A DNA stretch of 64,000 bases from Acidithiobacillus acidisediminis. GTDB lineage: Bacteria; Pseudomonadota; Gammaproteobacteria; Acidithiobacillales; Acidithiobacillaceae. The notes beneath the pieces were generated by a model. It was given only the letters and a program-made list of their open reading frames with translations. It was not told the origin of the DNA and searched no databases. Location of the stretch: assembly GCF_023277115.1 (NCBI RefSeq), contig NZ_JALQCS010000001.1:1668001-1732000 (forward strand), given 5' to 3'. The stretch's first letter is position 1, and every line of letters begins with the position of its first letter. The translations under genes were made by a program, and so were the position numbers. Of this stretch, positions 49,196 through 58,030 are shown in pieces.

Positions 49196-50509
49196 ATGCC
49201 GAAAAGCGCCTTCGTTCGCCATTTCCGCGAGTCCTCACCCTATATCCACCGCTTTCGTGGACAGACCTTCGTCATCAATTTTGGCGGCGATGTCCTTGTC
49301 GAAGGTCATTTTTGGCATATCGCCCAGGATATTGCGCTCCTGAACAGCCTTGGGATCAATGTGGTTCTGGTCCATGGCGCTGGACCACAGATCGATGCGG
49401 CCCTGGCCCGCGATGGCCTCAGTTCCGAGCGGGTAGAAGGCCGTCGAATTACCACAGAAGCCATTATGGAGCGTCTGATTGCGGCGGTGGGCGGGGCACG
49501 TTTGCAGGTTGAGGCGATACTGTCCGAGGGGCGTCTGGACTCACCGATGGCCCATGCCGGGCTGCAGGTGAGTAGTGGCAATTTCATCATTGCCCAGCCC
49601 ATCGGAATTTTGGCGGGCGTCGATTACCAGTACACGGGAGAAGTGCGCCGCGTAGCCATCGAGGCCATCAATCGCCATCTCGCCGCTGATGAGGTGGTTC
49701 TCCTCTCGCCCATCGGCGTTTCTCCCACCGGAACTCTGTTCAATATCCGTGCTGAAGATATTGCCGTGGCCGCCGCCATGGCTCTGAAGGCAGCAAAATT
49801 GATTTTCTATGCGGATTTTCCTGGCGTTGTTGACACAGAAGGCGCACTACTGCGCCAGATTGTCCTGTCCGAGATTCCTGCCCTTCTTGCATCCTCCTTA
49901 CCTGATGCGATTCGCGAGCATCTCCTTAGCGCGGAAAAGGTCTGCCGTGCCGGTATAGAGCGGGTACACGTTATCCCGCGCCGGGAAGATGGCGCGCTGT
50001 TGCGGGAACTGTTTACCTGCGATGGTTTGGGTACGATGATCTCCCGCGATCCCTTTGAGCACCTGCGTCCGGCGACGCGCAGCGATGTCCCCGGCATCAT
50101 GGCGCTGATTCGCCCCCTGGAAGAAGAGGGGATCCTGGTACGGCGCGGACGCGAGCGCCTGGAACGGGAAGTAGAGCAGTTCACAGTCATGGAGCGTGAT
50201 GGCAAAACCATCGGCTGCGTCGCCCTCTATCCCTATCCGGAATATGGCATGGCAGAGATTGCCTGCCTTGCGGTGGATGAGCAGTATCGGCAAGAGGGGC
50301 GCGGCGAGCAGCTGCTGGATTACGGTATAGCCACGGCGCGCAAGTTGGGCCTACAAGAAGTCTTTGTACTGAGCACGCAAAGCAGTCATTGGTTTCTGGA
50401 GCGCGCCTTCCGACGCGGTAATTTGAAGGAGCTTCCCATCCCCAAGCAGGTGCTGTACAACCTGCAGCGACGCAGTGGTATTTTCTTGCGTCGCCTACGC
50501 GATAACTGA
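49196..50509 (+). CDS. argA: Amino-acid N-acetyltransferase (N-acetylglutamate synthase)
   Basis: 437 residues. The N-terminal amino-acid-kinase domain (TFVINFGGDVLVE, NVVLVHGAGPQI, LSPIGVSPTGTLFNI) serves arginine feedback binding. A C-terminal GNAT acetyltransferase domain from about 290 shows IACLAVDEQYRQEGRGEQLL. It makes N-acetylglutamate, the first step of arginine synthesis, which also feeds SpeA. It is the last gene of the yciB operon. Confidence 0.94.
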   Translation: MPKSAFVRHFRESSPYIHRFRGQTFVINFGGDVLVEGHFWHIAQDIALLNSLGINVVLVHGAGPQIDAALARDGLSSERVEGRRITTEAIMERLIAAVGGARLQVEAILSEGRLDSPMAHAGLQVSSGNFIIAQPIGILAGVDYQYTGEVRRVAIEAINRHLAADEVVLLSPIGVSPTGTLFNIRAEDIAVAAAMALKAAKLIFYADFPGVVDTEGALLRQIVLSEIPALLASSLPDAIREHLLSAEKVCRAGIERVHVIPRREDGALLRELFTCDGLGTMISRDPFEHLRPATRSDVPGIMALIRPLEEEGILVRRGRERLEREVEQFTVMERDGKTIGCVALYPYPEYGMAEIACLAVDEQYRQEGRGEQLLDYGIATARKLGLQEVFVLSTQSSHWFLERAFRRGNLKELPIPKQVLYNLQRRSGIFLRRLRDN

Positions 50510-50520
50510 GGCGATTTCGG

Positions 50521-51498
50521 TCAGTCTTCCGTCGCGGATGCTGCGACCAAACTTCCGGCTGGCTGCGAGTTCTCTTCCGGCTCTTCCGACCTGACCTTGG
50601 CTGGTAGCAACTCCATCTCGCGATGGTCTAGGCGTGGAGCGGCGTTGTACTTTCCATCGTAGCGATAGACCACGGTACAGCGCTTGGCGACGAAACCCCC
50701 GCGCTCCATCTCGCTGGATTCGAGGTCAAATTCAAGCACAATGTCGCGGCTGGGGAGATCAGAGACATCCAGCTCGCGGGGCAAATCGGAAATATGCACA
50801 AAGGCCGAACTATAGGGGGAGTCATCCTGCCGCGTATCGGTCACCCAGAGGCGAGCACTGAGCTCCCGTTGGAAGCGGATGAAACCAAAGCCACGTTCGG
50901 CCTCCCAGCGACTACAGATCCCGCGCACGCGAGAACCGAAATCACCCCACTGCACCTTGCCATCGCCGCGCGCAGGGAGCAGGCCGGGAATCAGATAGCC
51001 CGAATAAAAGGCATCTGCCTCATGCTGTAATTGCTGGGAAACATTGCGAAAACCCAATACCTCGACGCGACAACCGCGATTCTGCAAAGCGCGGACAACC
51101 TGCAGAAAATCTCCATCTCCAGTGAGCAGGAGCACCTGATCGAGACGCTCCGATTGCAGCATGACGTCCACCGCTAGGTCGAGATCAGCATTGGCCTTGG
51201 CCACGGCGTTGCCCTCTTCATCGGTAAACCAGCGCACGGGCTTTTCGATGATCTTCCAGCCGAGGTCCCGCACCGCCTGCTGATACGCGCGAATCCGATC
51301 ACGGTAGTCGCTGTCGATTCGTGTTCTCTGTCCATCGACGGCCATGTAGGTGTTGAGCCGGATCAGCTGCGTCGCAATGTTCTCATCGCCACGCGCGGCG
51401 AAGCGGCGCAGGACGTCGTAGCGCATGGCGTAGCCGCCGTTATAACGAACATTTTCAGCATCCACATAGACGCCGACCCGCAACGAAGAAACAGACAA
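50521..51498 (-). CDS. NYN-domain (LabA-like) putative ribonuclease fused to a cold-shock-like domain
   Basis: About 325 residues. Residues 6-170 are a NYN/PIN-like domain: VGVYVDAENVRYNG, KANADLDLAVDVML and LLLTGDGDFLQVVRAL carry the acidic metal ligands. Residues about 190-280 look like a cold-shock OB fold, with RNP1-like RGFGFIRF and RNP2-like AFVHISDL, followed by an acidic tail. The mix suggests an RNA-binding, RNA-cleaving protein, and this is inference. I prefer the TTG start at 51498 because GGAG lies 7 bases upstream. An ATG at 51531 is in frame but inside ilvD. Confidence 0.8.
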   Translation of the reverse strand: MSVSSLRVGVYVDAENVRYNGGYAMRYDVLRRFAARGDENIATQLIRLNTYMAVDGQRTRIDSDYRDRIRAYQQAVRDLGWKIIEKPVRWFTDEEGNAVAKANADLDLAVDVMLQSERLDQVLLLTGDGDFLQVVRALQNRGCRVEVLGFRNVSQQLQHEADAFYSGYLIPGLLPARGDGKVQWGDFGSRVRGICSRWEAERGFGFIRFQRELSARLWVTDTRQDDSPYSSAFVHISDLPRELDVSDLPSRDIVLEFDLESSEMERGGFVAKRCTVVYRYDGKYNAAPRLDHREMELLPAKVRSEEPEENSQPAGSLVAASATED

Positions 51499-51499
51499 A

Positions 51500-53176
51500 T
51501 CAGGACTCCAGAATGGCGCCCATGGCGGCATTGGTGACGAGCTTGCGATAACGGCGCAACCAAGGGGATTTCAGAGGCTTTTCCACCGGTACCCAGCTCT
51601 CTCGACGTTTGGCCAGTTCTTCATCGCTGACACGTAGCTGCAGGCTGCCATTATCGAGGTCGAGCTCGATGATGTCACCGTCGCGAATCAGGGCGATAGG
51701 TCCTCCCTCAGCTGCCTCCGGCGAGATATGGCCGATACAGGCCCCGCGGGTTGCGCCGCTGAAACGCCCGTCGGTGATCAGGGCAACACTTTCCCCCAAT
51801 CCCATACCCATGATGTTGGCCGTAGGGGTAAGCATCTCCGGCATGCCCGGCCCACCCTTCGGTCCTTCATAGCGGATGACCACGACCTGCCCGGCCTCGA
51901 CTTCACCAGCCAAGATCCCCTCGGCAGCGCTCTCCATACTCTCAAAAATCTTTGCAGGTCCGGAAAATTTGCGCATCGCGGGAATGACGGCACCGATCTT
52001 GACGATGCCGCCTTGCGGCGCCAAGTTGCCAAATACTGCCCGCAGACCGCCCGTCGGGGAGATCGGATCCGTAGCCAAGTGGATGATCTTACTGTCGCGT
52101 ACCTCGGCACTCTCGACGATTTCACGCAGGCTCCGGCCACTGACGGTGGGTTTATCGAGGTGTAGCACCTCAGGGTTACGCTTGTGCACCTCATGCAGGA
52201 TGGCGGGAATGCCGCCAGCCCGACCGATATCCTCGATATGCACGGTGGACAGCGCCGGCGAAACTTTTGCCAAGTAGGCAACCTTCTGTGCCAGTTCGTT
52301 GAGCCGGGCCAAGGGATAGTCAAATCCGGATTCGCGCGCAATGGCCAGGGTATGTAGAACGGTATTGGTAGATCCCCCCATCGCCATATCGAGGATGAAG
52401 GCGTTGTCGATGGCCTCAAAGTCGACCAATTGCCGCATCGTTGGGCCGCCCGCCGTGACCAGAACCATGATCCGCTCTGCTGCTTTACGCACCAAGTCGC
52501 GACGCTCCCGGGCGGTGGCCAGCACCGTGCCATTTCCCGGCAGAGCAATACCCAGGACCTCCATCAAACAGTTCATGCTATTGGCGGTGAACATGCCAGA
52601 GCAGGAGCCACAAGTTGGACAGGCCTTATCCTCGATCTCCTTCAGGCGTATCTCGCTGATTTGCCCACGCTTGAACTGACCCACGGCTTCGAAGGCCGTG
52701 ACGAGATCCACAGGGGTGCCATCCTCCAGCTTGCCCGCTTCCATCGGCCCGCCCGAAACGAATACCGTGGGAATATCGCAACGCAGGGCACCCATGATCA
52801 TGCCTGGAACGATCTTGTCGCAGTTAGGAATACACACGAGACCATCGAGGTGATGAGCCTGTACGACCGTTTCGATGGAGTCGGCAATCAGCTCCCGACT
52901 GGGCAGGGAGTACCGCATGCCATCATGGCCCATGATGATTCCATCATCGACACCGATGGTATTGAACTCAAAAGGAATACCTCCGGCGGCACGGATCGCG
53001 TCTTTGACGATTTTGCCAAACTCCTGCAGATGGACATGTCCCGGAATAATATCGATGTAAGAGTTGGCAACACCGATGAAAGGTTTATCCATATCGGCAT
53101 CGGTTACGCCACAGGCCTTCAGCAAAGAACGGTGAGGGGCTCTCTCGAAGCCCTTTTTGATCATATCGGAACGCAT
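51500..53176 (-). CDS. ilvD: Dihydroxy-acid dehydratase
   Basis: 558 residues. IlvD makes the 2-keto acids of valine and isoleucine by dehydration and needs an Fe-S cluster. Cluster and metal motifs are [28 protein letters not shown] and the Mg2+/active-site region [11 protein letters not shown] near the C-terminus. GAGGTGACC precedes the ATG. A promoter lies 50-75 bases upstream, and the NYN-CSD gene follows at once. Confidence 0.96.
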   Translation of the reverse strand: MRSDMIKKGFERAPHRSLLKACGVTDADMDKPFIGVANSYIDIIPGHVHLQEFGKIVKDAIRAAGGIPFEFNTIGVDDGIIMGHDGMRYSLPSRELIADSIETVVQAHHLDGLVCIPNCDKIVPGMIMGALRCDIPTVFVSGGPMEAGKLEDGTPVDLVTAFEAVGQFKRGQISEIRLKEIEDKACPTCGSCSGMFTANSMNCLMEVLGIALPGNGTVLATARERRDLVRKAAERIMVLVTAGGPTMRQLVDFEAIDNAFILDMAMGGSTNTVLHTLAIARESGFDYPLARLNELAQKVAYLAKVSPALSTVHIEDIGRAGGIPAILHEVHKRNPEVLHLDKPTVSGRSLREIVESAEVRDSKIIHLATDPISPTGGLRAVFGNLAPQGGIVKIGAVIPAMRKFSGPAKIFESMESAAEGILAGEVEAGQVVVIRYEGPKGGPGMPEMLTPTANIMGMGLGESVALITDGRFSGATRGACIGHISPEAAEGGPIALIRDGDIIELDLDNGSLQLRVSDEELAKRRESWVPVEKPLKSPWLRRYRKLVTNAAMGAILES

Positions 53177-53221
53177 TGGTCACCTCGAAGTATTGGGCGC
53201 AGCGGCCTTGTTCATGGGCTC

Positions 53222-53250
53222 AGTATAGAGCCCTCTTGCGCAAAGACCAA
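53222..53250 (-). promoter_or_regulatory. Sigma-70 promoter of ilvD
   Basis: On the minus strand TTGGTC (53245-53250) and TATACT (53222-53227) are separated by 17 bases, leaving a leader of about 40 bases before the ilvD ATG. No leader peptide or attenuator is visible in that short leader. Confidence 0.55.
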
Positions 53251-53274
53251 GGCAAGACGGGTGAATGCCTCGCC
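53251..53274 (-). terminator. Possible weak terminator hairpin after the AI-2E-type permease gene
   Basis: Immediately after the stop codon, GGCGAGGC and GTCTTGCC can pair over 8 bp (two G-T pairs) around an 8-base loop. The following TTGGTCTTT is only partly T-rich and doubles as the ilvD -35 region. A weak or attenuating terminator is possible. Confidence 0.35.
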
Positions 53275-54327
53275 TCAGTCCGTGGTCCTGGGCAAAGTCT
53301 CAACATAGCGCTGCCATAGCGTCAGCGCTACCGCCAACAGCACTGGCCCGAGAAAAATGCCGAGAAAGCCAAAAGCCAAAATGCCGCCCAGGACACCAAA
53401 CATCACCAGCAGAAACGGGAGATGCACGGCAGCGGAGATGACCCAAGGGCGAATAAGGTTGTCGACCCAACTCACGACTAGCGCTCCCCAGAGGAAGAGA
53501 CCGACGCCGGCATAGTAATGGCCCTGCCAGAGCAGCCAGAGACTGGCTGCTCCCCAGACCAGCGGGGTGCCGAAAGGGATCAGGGAAAAGAGCATGGTGA
53601 GCAGAGTCAGCAGAATCGGTGCGGGCATGCCGCTGACCCAATATCCGATACCAGCCAGCAGCCCCTGGGCAATGGCGGTGGCAAAAATTCCGTAGACTAC
53701 GGCACGCAATGTATTCCCCACCGTCTGCAGGATTTGCGGAAATTGCGGTCCCAGCAGGCTCGCTGCGACCTTTTGTGTCTGCTCCAAAAAGGTTTCGCCA
53801 TGCCGGTAAAACACCAGGCTACTGATCCAAATCAAGCCTAAGCTGCCAAATACCTTGCCCAATCCCCCAGCAAAGACCCCCACGCGTGTCGCCCAGGCCT
53901 GTAAATCGGGACTAAGGGCGCCGGGATAGAACGAACTCCGCCAGGCCGCGGGCAGTTCCCGCCAGATTGCCGTGAACCAAGGAAATTTCTGCAGCGCGAT
54001 CAGCGGCTGCCAGTGCCAATCTTCCTGACTCCAGCTGCGTAGCAACGCCTGGATTTCATGAAACAGTTGTACGCTGAAGAACAGGAACGGGAGCAGAAAG
54101 ACGAGGGAAAAGAAAACGGTCATCACGATTGCGCTGGGCCAAGCCGGCAAACGCCGACAGAGCCAGCGACGCAAGGGCCAGGTGATGTAGACGATGATCG
54201 TGGTCCAGACCAAGACCGCAAAGAAGGGAGCGAGGACCTGCCAGAGAAGAACCGCAAATAGCGCCAGGACAAACGCGACAACGGCGAGGCGCCACAGATC
54301 GCGAACCGCTAGATCCGCGATGCGCAT
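53275..54327 (-). CDS. AI-2E/PerM-family membrane transporter
   Basis: 350 residues, about eight transmembrane segments. There are clustered hydrophobic helices at 12-35, 40-75, 140-170 and several from 200 to 335, with the family-like IPFGTPLVWGAASLWLL and VSWVDNLIRPWVIS. Members include autoinducer-2 exporters and cation or proton antiporters, and the substrate here cannot be told. It begins 5 bases after the malic enzyme gene. Confidence 0.85.
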   Translation of the reverse strand: MRIADLAVRDLWRLAVVAFVLALFAVLLWQVLAPFFAVLVWTTIIVYITWPLRRWLCRRLPAWPSAIVMTVFFSLVFLLPFLFFSVQLFHEIQALLRSWSQEDWHWQPLIALQKFPWFTAIWRELPAAWRSSFYPGALSPDLQAWATRVGVFAGGLGKVFGSLGLIWISSLVFYRHGETFLEQTQKVAASLLGPQFPQILQTVGNTLRAVVYGIFATAIAQGLLAGIGYWVSGMPAPILLTLLTMLFSLIPFGTPLVWGAASLWLLWQGHYYAGVGLFLWGALVVSWVDNLIRPWVISAAVHLPFLLVMFGVLGGILAFGFLGIFLGPVLLAVALTLWQRYVETLPRTTD

Positions 54328-54332
54328 TTGCC

Positions 54333-55556
54333 CTAGATCCGTGCGACGCCGCTGTCTCGTGCCGCCTGGGCCACCGCACCGGCAACGAATTCACGCAAGC
54401 GGGGGTCGAGAGGTTTGGGAATGATATACTCAGGACCAAACTGTAAAGCACCCGGCGCAAGGCCGTAGGCTGCACAGAGCTCTGCCGGCACTTCGGCCCT
54501 ACTCAGGGCCGCCAAGGCCTCAACGGCTGCTGCCAGCATGGGCGCGTTGATGGTCCGGGCGCGCACATCCAGGGCGCCGCGGAAAAGGAAAGGAAACCCC
54601 AGGACGTTGTTGACTTGGTTGGGGAGGTCCGAGCGCCCGGTGGCAATGATGGCATCGGGCCGCAAGTTACGGGCCTGCCAGGGGTCGACTTCCGGATCTG
54701 GGTTCGCCAGGGCAAAGATCACCGGGCGCGGCGCCAGCTGCGCCAAAAGCTGCATGGGAATGGCTCCGCGCACCGATACACCAATCAGTACATCCGCATC
54801 GGTAATCATCTCGCGCAGGGTCCAACCCTCTGGCGCCAGGGCATGGGGTCGATGCCATTCACTCAAATCCTGGCGACCCCCGTGCAGGACTCCGTGGACG
54901 TCACTCAGGTAGCAGCGCTGCGCCCCCAGGGTCCCGAGGATGTTGGCAATGGCGAGCCCGGCGGCACCCGCGCCCACAATCGCGATCTTGATGTCGGAGA
55001 GATTCTTTCCTTGCAGTTCGAGCGCATTGCGCAGGGCGGCAGCAACGATCACCGCCGTGCCGTGCTGATCATCATGAAAGACGGGGATGTCGAGACGCTC
55101 TTGCAGCGCCCGTTCCACATGAAAACAATCCGGGGCGGCAATATCTTCCAGATTGATGCCGCCAAAGCCCGGAGCAATTGCGGCAACGACGTCGATCAGG
55201 TGCTCGGCATCTCGCGTTTCCACTTCAATGTCGAAGGCGTCAATGTCGGCAAAGCGCTTGAACAGGACGGATTTGCCTTCCATGACCGGCTTGCCCGCCA
55301 GTGGGCCCACCTTGCCCAAGCCAAGCACCGCAGTGCCGTTGCTGACTACCGCGACAAGATTTCCCTTCGCCGTGTAGTCATAGGCCTTGTCCGGATTGAC
55401 GGCAATCTCCCGCACCGGTTCCGCCACCCCAGGCGTATAGGCCAGGGTGAGATCATCCTGACTCGCGCAAGCCTTGCTGGGAACTACGGAAATCTTACCT
55501 GCCGGTTTCGCGGCGTGGTACGCCAAGGCGCGCTCGCGTAGGCTCTCCGTAGTCAT
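54333..55556 (-). CDS. NAD(P)-dependent malic enzyme, short form
   Basis: 407 residues, the short form without a phosphotransacetylase domain. It decarboxylates malate to pyruvate. [16 protein letters not shown] holds the catalytic Tyr region, [19 protein letters not shown] the Lys and metal Asp, [20 protein letters not shown] the metal site, and [15 protein letters not shown] the NAD(P) Rossmann motif. The ATG at 55556 lies just after the rpmE stop. The longer frame runs into rpmE. Confidence 0.92.
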   Translation of the reverse strand: MTTESLRERALAYHAAKPAGKISVVPSKACASQDDLTLAYTPGVAEPVREIAVNPDKAYDYTAKGNLVAVVSNGTAVLGLGKVGPLAGKPVMEGKSVLFKRFADIDAFDIEVETRDAEHLIDVVAAIAPGFGGINLEDIAAPDCFHVERALQERLDIPVFHDDQHGTAVIVAAALRNALELQGKNLSDIKIAIVGAGAAGLAIANILGTLGAQRCYLSDVHGVLHGGRQDLSEWHRPHALAPEGWTLREMITDADVLIGVSVRGAIPMQLLAQLAPRPVIFALANPDPEVDPWQARNLRPDAIIATGRSDLPNQVNNVLGFPFLFRGALDVRARTINAPMLAAAVEALAALSRAEVPAELCAAYGLAPGALQFGPEYIIPKPLDPRLREFVAGAVAQAARDSGVARI

Positions 55557-55561
55557 AACGC

Positions 55562-55762
55562 TTACTTGCCGTAGCGCTTGCGGAATTTCTCCACCTGGCC
55601 GGCCGCAGAAACCGCACGCTGCTTGCCCGTGTAGAATGGATGGCACTCGGAGCACAAGTCGATGTGCAGATCTCGCGCCGCCGTGGAGCGCGTCTTGAAG
55701 GTGTTGCCGCAACTGCAGGTTACGGTGACTTCTTCATATTTCGGCTGAATTTCGAGATTCAT
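55562..55762 (-). CDS. rpmE: 50S ribosomal protein L31, zinc-binding form
   Basis: 66 residues. Four cysteines in CSC and CSECHPFYTGKQ make this the zinc-containing (C+) L31. The ATG at 55762 gives the usual MNLEIQPKYEEVTVTC start, three codons inside the longest frame. A strong promoter lies upstream, and the malic enzyme gene follows 5 bases after the stop. Confidence 0.95.
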   Translation of the reverse strand: MNLEIQPKYEEVTVTCSCGNTFKTRSTAARDLHIDLCSECHPFYTGKQRAVSAAGQVEKFRKRYGK

Positions 55763-55794
55763 GGTAAACACTCTGTATTTTCAGAAAGGGACGG

Positions 55795-55823
55795 ATTATA
55801 AGCAGTGCACTGCGCAGGGTCCA
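55795..55823 (-). promoter_or_regulatory. Sigma-70 promoter of rpmE
   Basis: On the minus strand a perfect TATAAT (55795-55800) is preceded by TGGACC (55818-55823) with a 17-base spacer. It lies between the rho stop and rpmE and leaves a leader of about 25-30 bases. Confidence 0.7.
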
Positions 55824-55829
55824 GTCTCA

Positions 55830-57200
55830 TCAACGATTCATGGAATCGAAAAATTCCGCGTTGGTCTTGGTGGCACGTACCTTGTCCAGCAGGAACTCCA
55901 TCGATTCCATGGGATCCATGGGGGCAAGAAGCTTGCGCAACACCCAGATCTTGTTGAGCAGCTCTTGAGGGATGAGCAACTCTTCGCGCCGAGTACCTGA
56001 TTTGTTGAGATTGATCGCGGGGTACACGCGCTTCTCCGCCAGACGGCGATCCAGATGTACTTCCATGTTGCCGGTGCCCTTGAACTCTTCAAAGATCACT
56101 TCGTCCATTTTGGAACCAGTTTCGACGAGCGAAGTCGCGATAATCGTCAGGCTGCCGCCCTCTTCGATATTGCGCGCTGCACCAAAGAAACGTTTAGGCT
56201 TTTGCAAAGCATTGGCATCCACACCACCGGTCAACACCTTGCCCGATGATGGCACCACGGTATTGTAGGCGCGGGCCAGGCGGGTAATGGAATCGAGCAG
56301 AATGACCACGTCATGCTTGTGCTCCACCAGTCGCTTGGCCTTCTCCAGGACAATCTCCGCTACTTGCACGTGACGAGTGGCCGGTTCATCAAAGGTAGAG
56401 GAGACCACTTCGCCCTTCACGGAACGCTGCATCTCCGTTACTTCTTCCGGGCGCTCGTCGATGAGCAGAACAATCAGGTAGCATTCCGGATGATTGCCGG
56501 TAATGGCATGGGCAATCTGTTGCAACAACACCGTCTTACCCGTCTTTGGCGGAGCCACAATGAGGCCGCGCTGGCCTTTGCCGATGGGCGAGATCAAATC
56601 AATAATGCGTGCTGACGGTTCGCCATACACCACTTTGTCCGATTCCAGACGCAATGACTCTTCAGGGAATAGCGGCGTCAAGTCGTCAAAATTGACCTTG
56701 TTGCGCGTTGCTTCCGGACCCTCGAAGTTGATGCTCTCTACCTTGAGCAGAGCAAAGTAGCGCTCTCCTTCCTTGGGTGGGCGAATCTGACCCGATACCG
56801 TATCGCCAGTCTGCAAGTTGAAACGCCGCACCTGGGAGGGTGATACATAGATATCATCCGGCCCCGCCATATAAGAGCCCGACGCAGCGCGCAGGAAACC
56901 AAAGCCATCCTGTAAAATCTCCAGAACGCCGTCCCCGTATATGGCATCGCCATTCCGGGCATGCGCCTTGAGAATATTGAAGATGAGCTCCTGCTTCTTT
57001 TGTCGTGACGCCCCCTCAATACCCAAACCCTGGCAGAGCAAAGCCAGCTCCGTCGCCGTTTTGCGCTTCAGTTCACTGAGATTGACTGATGCTGCGCCCG
57101 GAGCGGGACAAAACGCCTCCTCTTCTTCAAGCAGAAGGTCTTCGTTGGGAAAGGATTTGGGAGTTCTTTGCGGCTTACGACGGGGTCTTGGGGTATTCAA
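55830..57200 (-). CDS. rho: Transcription termination factor Rho with N-terminal extension
   Basis: 456 residues against about 419 in E. coli. The core begins near residue 39 with [19 protein letters not shown]. Then come the RNA-binding cold-shock-like region ([16 protein letters not shown]), Walker [22 protein letters not shown] and the Q/R-loop [18 protein letters not shown]. The extra N-terminal stretch is basic then acidic (LLLEEEEAF). The only start that fits is TTG at 57200, which overlaps the trxA stop by 4 bases, so translation is probably coupled. Confidence 0.94.
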   Translation of the reverse strand: MNTPRPRRKPQRTPKSFPNEDLLLEEEEAFCPAPGAASVNLSELKRKTATELALLCQGLGIEGASRQKKQELIFNILKAHARNGDAIYGDGVLEILQDGFGFLRAASGSYMAGPDDIYVSPSQVRRFNLQTGDTVSGQIRPPKEGERYFALLKVESINFEGPEATRNKVNFDDLTPLFPEESLRLESDKVVYGEPSARIIDLISPIGKGQRGLIVAPPKTGKTVLLQQIAHAITGNHPECYLIVLLIDERPEEVTEMQRSVKGEVVSSTFDEPATRHVQVAEIVLEKAKRLVEHKHDVVILLDSITRLARAYNTVVPSSGKVLTGGVDANALQKPKRFFGAARNIEEGGSLTIIATSLVETGSKMDEVIFEEFKGTGNMEVHLDRRLAEKRVYPAINLNKSGTRREELLIPQELLNKIWVLRKLLAPMDPMESMEFLLDKVRATKTNAEFFDSMNR

Positions 57201-57523
57201 AGTTGACTATCCAAAAAGGCAGTGAGCTGCGCCTTGCTGAGGGCACCAACCTTGCTAGCTTCCAGCTTGCCAGCTTTAAACAAAAGCAAGGTCGGAATGC
57301 CACGGATGCCATATTGTGGCGGGGTGCTGGGATTTTCGTCGATATTGAACTTGGCAACTTTCATACGATCGGCGTACTCACCAGCCACTTCTTCGAGTAT
57401 GGGGGCAATCATTTTGCAAGGGCCACACCACTCCGCCCAAAAGTCAACCAAAACAGGTTTGTCAGCCTGCAGGACTTCCGCCTCAAAACTCTCGTCGGAT
57501 ACATGAAGAATAGCGTCACTCAT
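57197..57523 (-). CDS. trxA: Thioredoxin
   Basis: 108 residues, single thioredoxin domain. The active site WCGPCK is at about 32-37 and the cis-proline loop is [11 protein letters not shown]. It is a general cytoplasmic disulfide reductant. GGAG precedes the ATG. rho follows with a 4-base overlap, the trxA-rho order common in proteobacteria. Confidence 0.96.
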   Translation of the reverse strand: MSDAILHVSDESFEAEVLQADKPVLVDFWAEWCGPCKMIAPILEEVAGEYADRMKVAKFNIDENPSTPPQYGIRGIPTLLLFKAGKLEASKVGALSKAQLTAFLDSQL

Positions 57524-57565
57524 TGGAGAAAACTCCTCTGCACAAGATACAGATCAGGAATTTAG

Positions 57566-57630
57566 CCCTGGAACCAGGGACACAAGATAGGACCTTTAGA
57601 TATTGTCTTAACCCTATACCGCACGTGCGG
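57566..57630 (-). other. Inverted repeats upstream of trxA
   Basis: Two dyads lie between tRNA-Ser and trxA. CCCTGG-AA-CCAGGG (57566-57579) would form a small hairpin in the leader. CCGCACGTGCGG (57619-57630) is a perfect 12-base palindrome. The palindrome could be an operator or the stem after tRNA-Ser; it is not followed by a T-tract. Confidence 0.3.
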
Positions 57631-57663
57631 CATAATCAAGCGTTTGCAACCTCCAGGTGGAAC

Positions 57664-57756
57664 TGGCGGAGAGAGAGGGATTCGAACCCTCGATGGAGTG
57701 TTTAGCCCCATACTCCCTTAGCAGGGGAGCGCCTTCAGCCTCTCGGCCATCTCTCC
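57664..57756 (-). tRNA. tRNA-Ser (anticodon GCT)
   Basis: 93 bases including an encoded CCA. The acceptor stem GGAGAGA/TCTCTCC, the long variable arm typical of class II tRNAs, the TTCGAAT T-loop and the anticodon loop CTGCTAA (GCT) are all present. It decodes AGC/AGU and lies upstream of trxA on the same strand. Confidence 0.95.
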
Positions 57757-57766
57757 GTGGGGCGGA

Positions 57767-57795
57767 GTGTAACGCGGAGTTTTGGTGTACGTCAA
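57767..57795 (-). promoter_or_regulatory. Promoter of tRNA-Ser(GCT)
   Basis: On the minus strand TTGACG (57790-57795) and TTACAC (57767-57772) are 17 bases apart. The tRNA 5' end is about 11 bases past the -10, and a GC-rich CGCCCC discriminator follows. The -35 is strong and the -10 weak. Confidence 0.5.
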
Positions 57796-57854
57796 AATCG
57801 CGGCAGGACGAAATGCGAAGGCGCCCAAGTCTGGCAGCTACAGATCGCATGTCC

Positions 57855-57860
57855 TACAAT
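57855..57860 (+). promoter_or_regulatory. -10 element of tRNA-Arg(TCT)
   Basis: TACAAT ends 10 bases before the tRNA 5' end. CTGGCA (57831-57836) 18 bases upstream is a weak -35 candidate. Confidence 0.45.
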
Positions 57861-57870
57861 ATTATCGTCT

Positions 57871-57947
57871 GCGCCCATAGCTCAATCGGATAGAGCAACG
57901 GCCTTCTAAGCCGTAGGTTGGGGGTTCGATTCCCTCTGGGCGCGCCA
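57871..57947 (+). tRNA. tRNA-Arg (anticodon TCT)
   Basis: 77 bases with encoded CCA. The acceptor stem GCGCCCA/TGGGCGC, the D-loop CTCAATCGGATAGAGCAA, the anticodon loop CTTCTAA (TCT) and the GTTCGATTC T-arm are all present. It decodes AGA/AGG and is divergent from tRNA-Ser. Confidence 0.96.
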
Positions 57948-58030
57948 AGTCTATGCCCTCCGTCTTTGGCTTCCGGACCGCAGCCCGCAGGAGTCGCATG
58001 CTGGAGATGGGAGCCAACAAGGAGTGAGTC

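Noticed and set aside
53177-53221. Possible attenuator or leader peptide for ilvD
   Set aside because: The leader after the promoter is only about 40 bases and encodes no branched-chain-rich peptide or alternative hairpins.
52430-53308. 292-codon plus-strand frame opposite ilvD
   Set aside because: Antisense shadow of ilvD that runs into the ilvD promoter region; no protein-family features.
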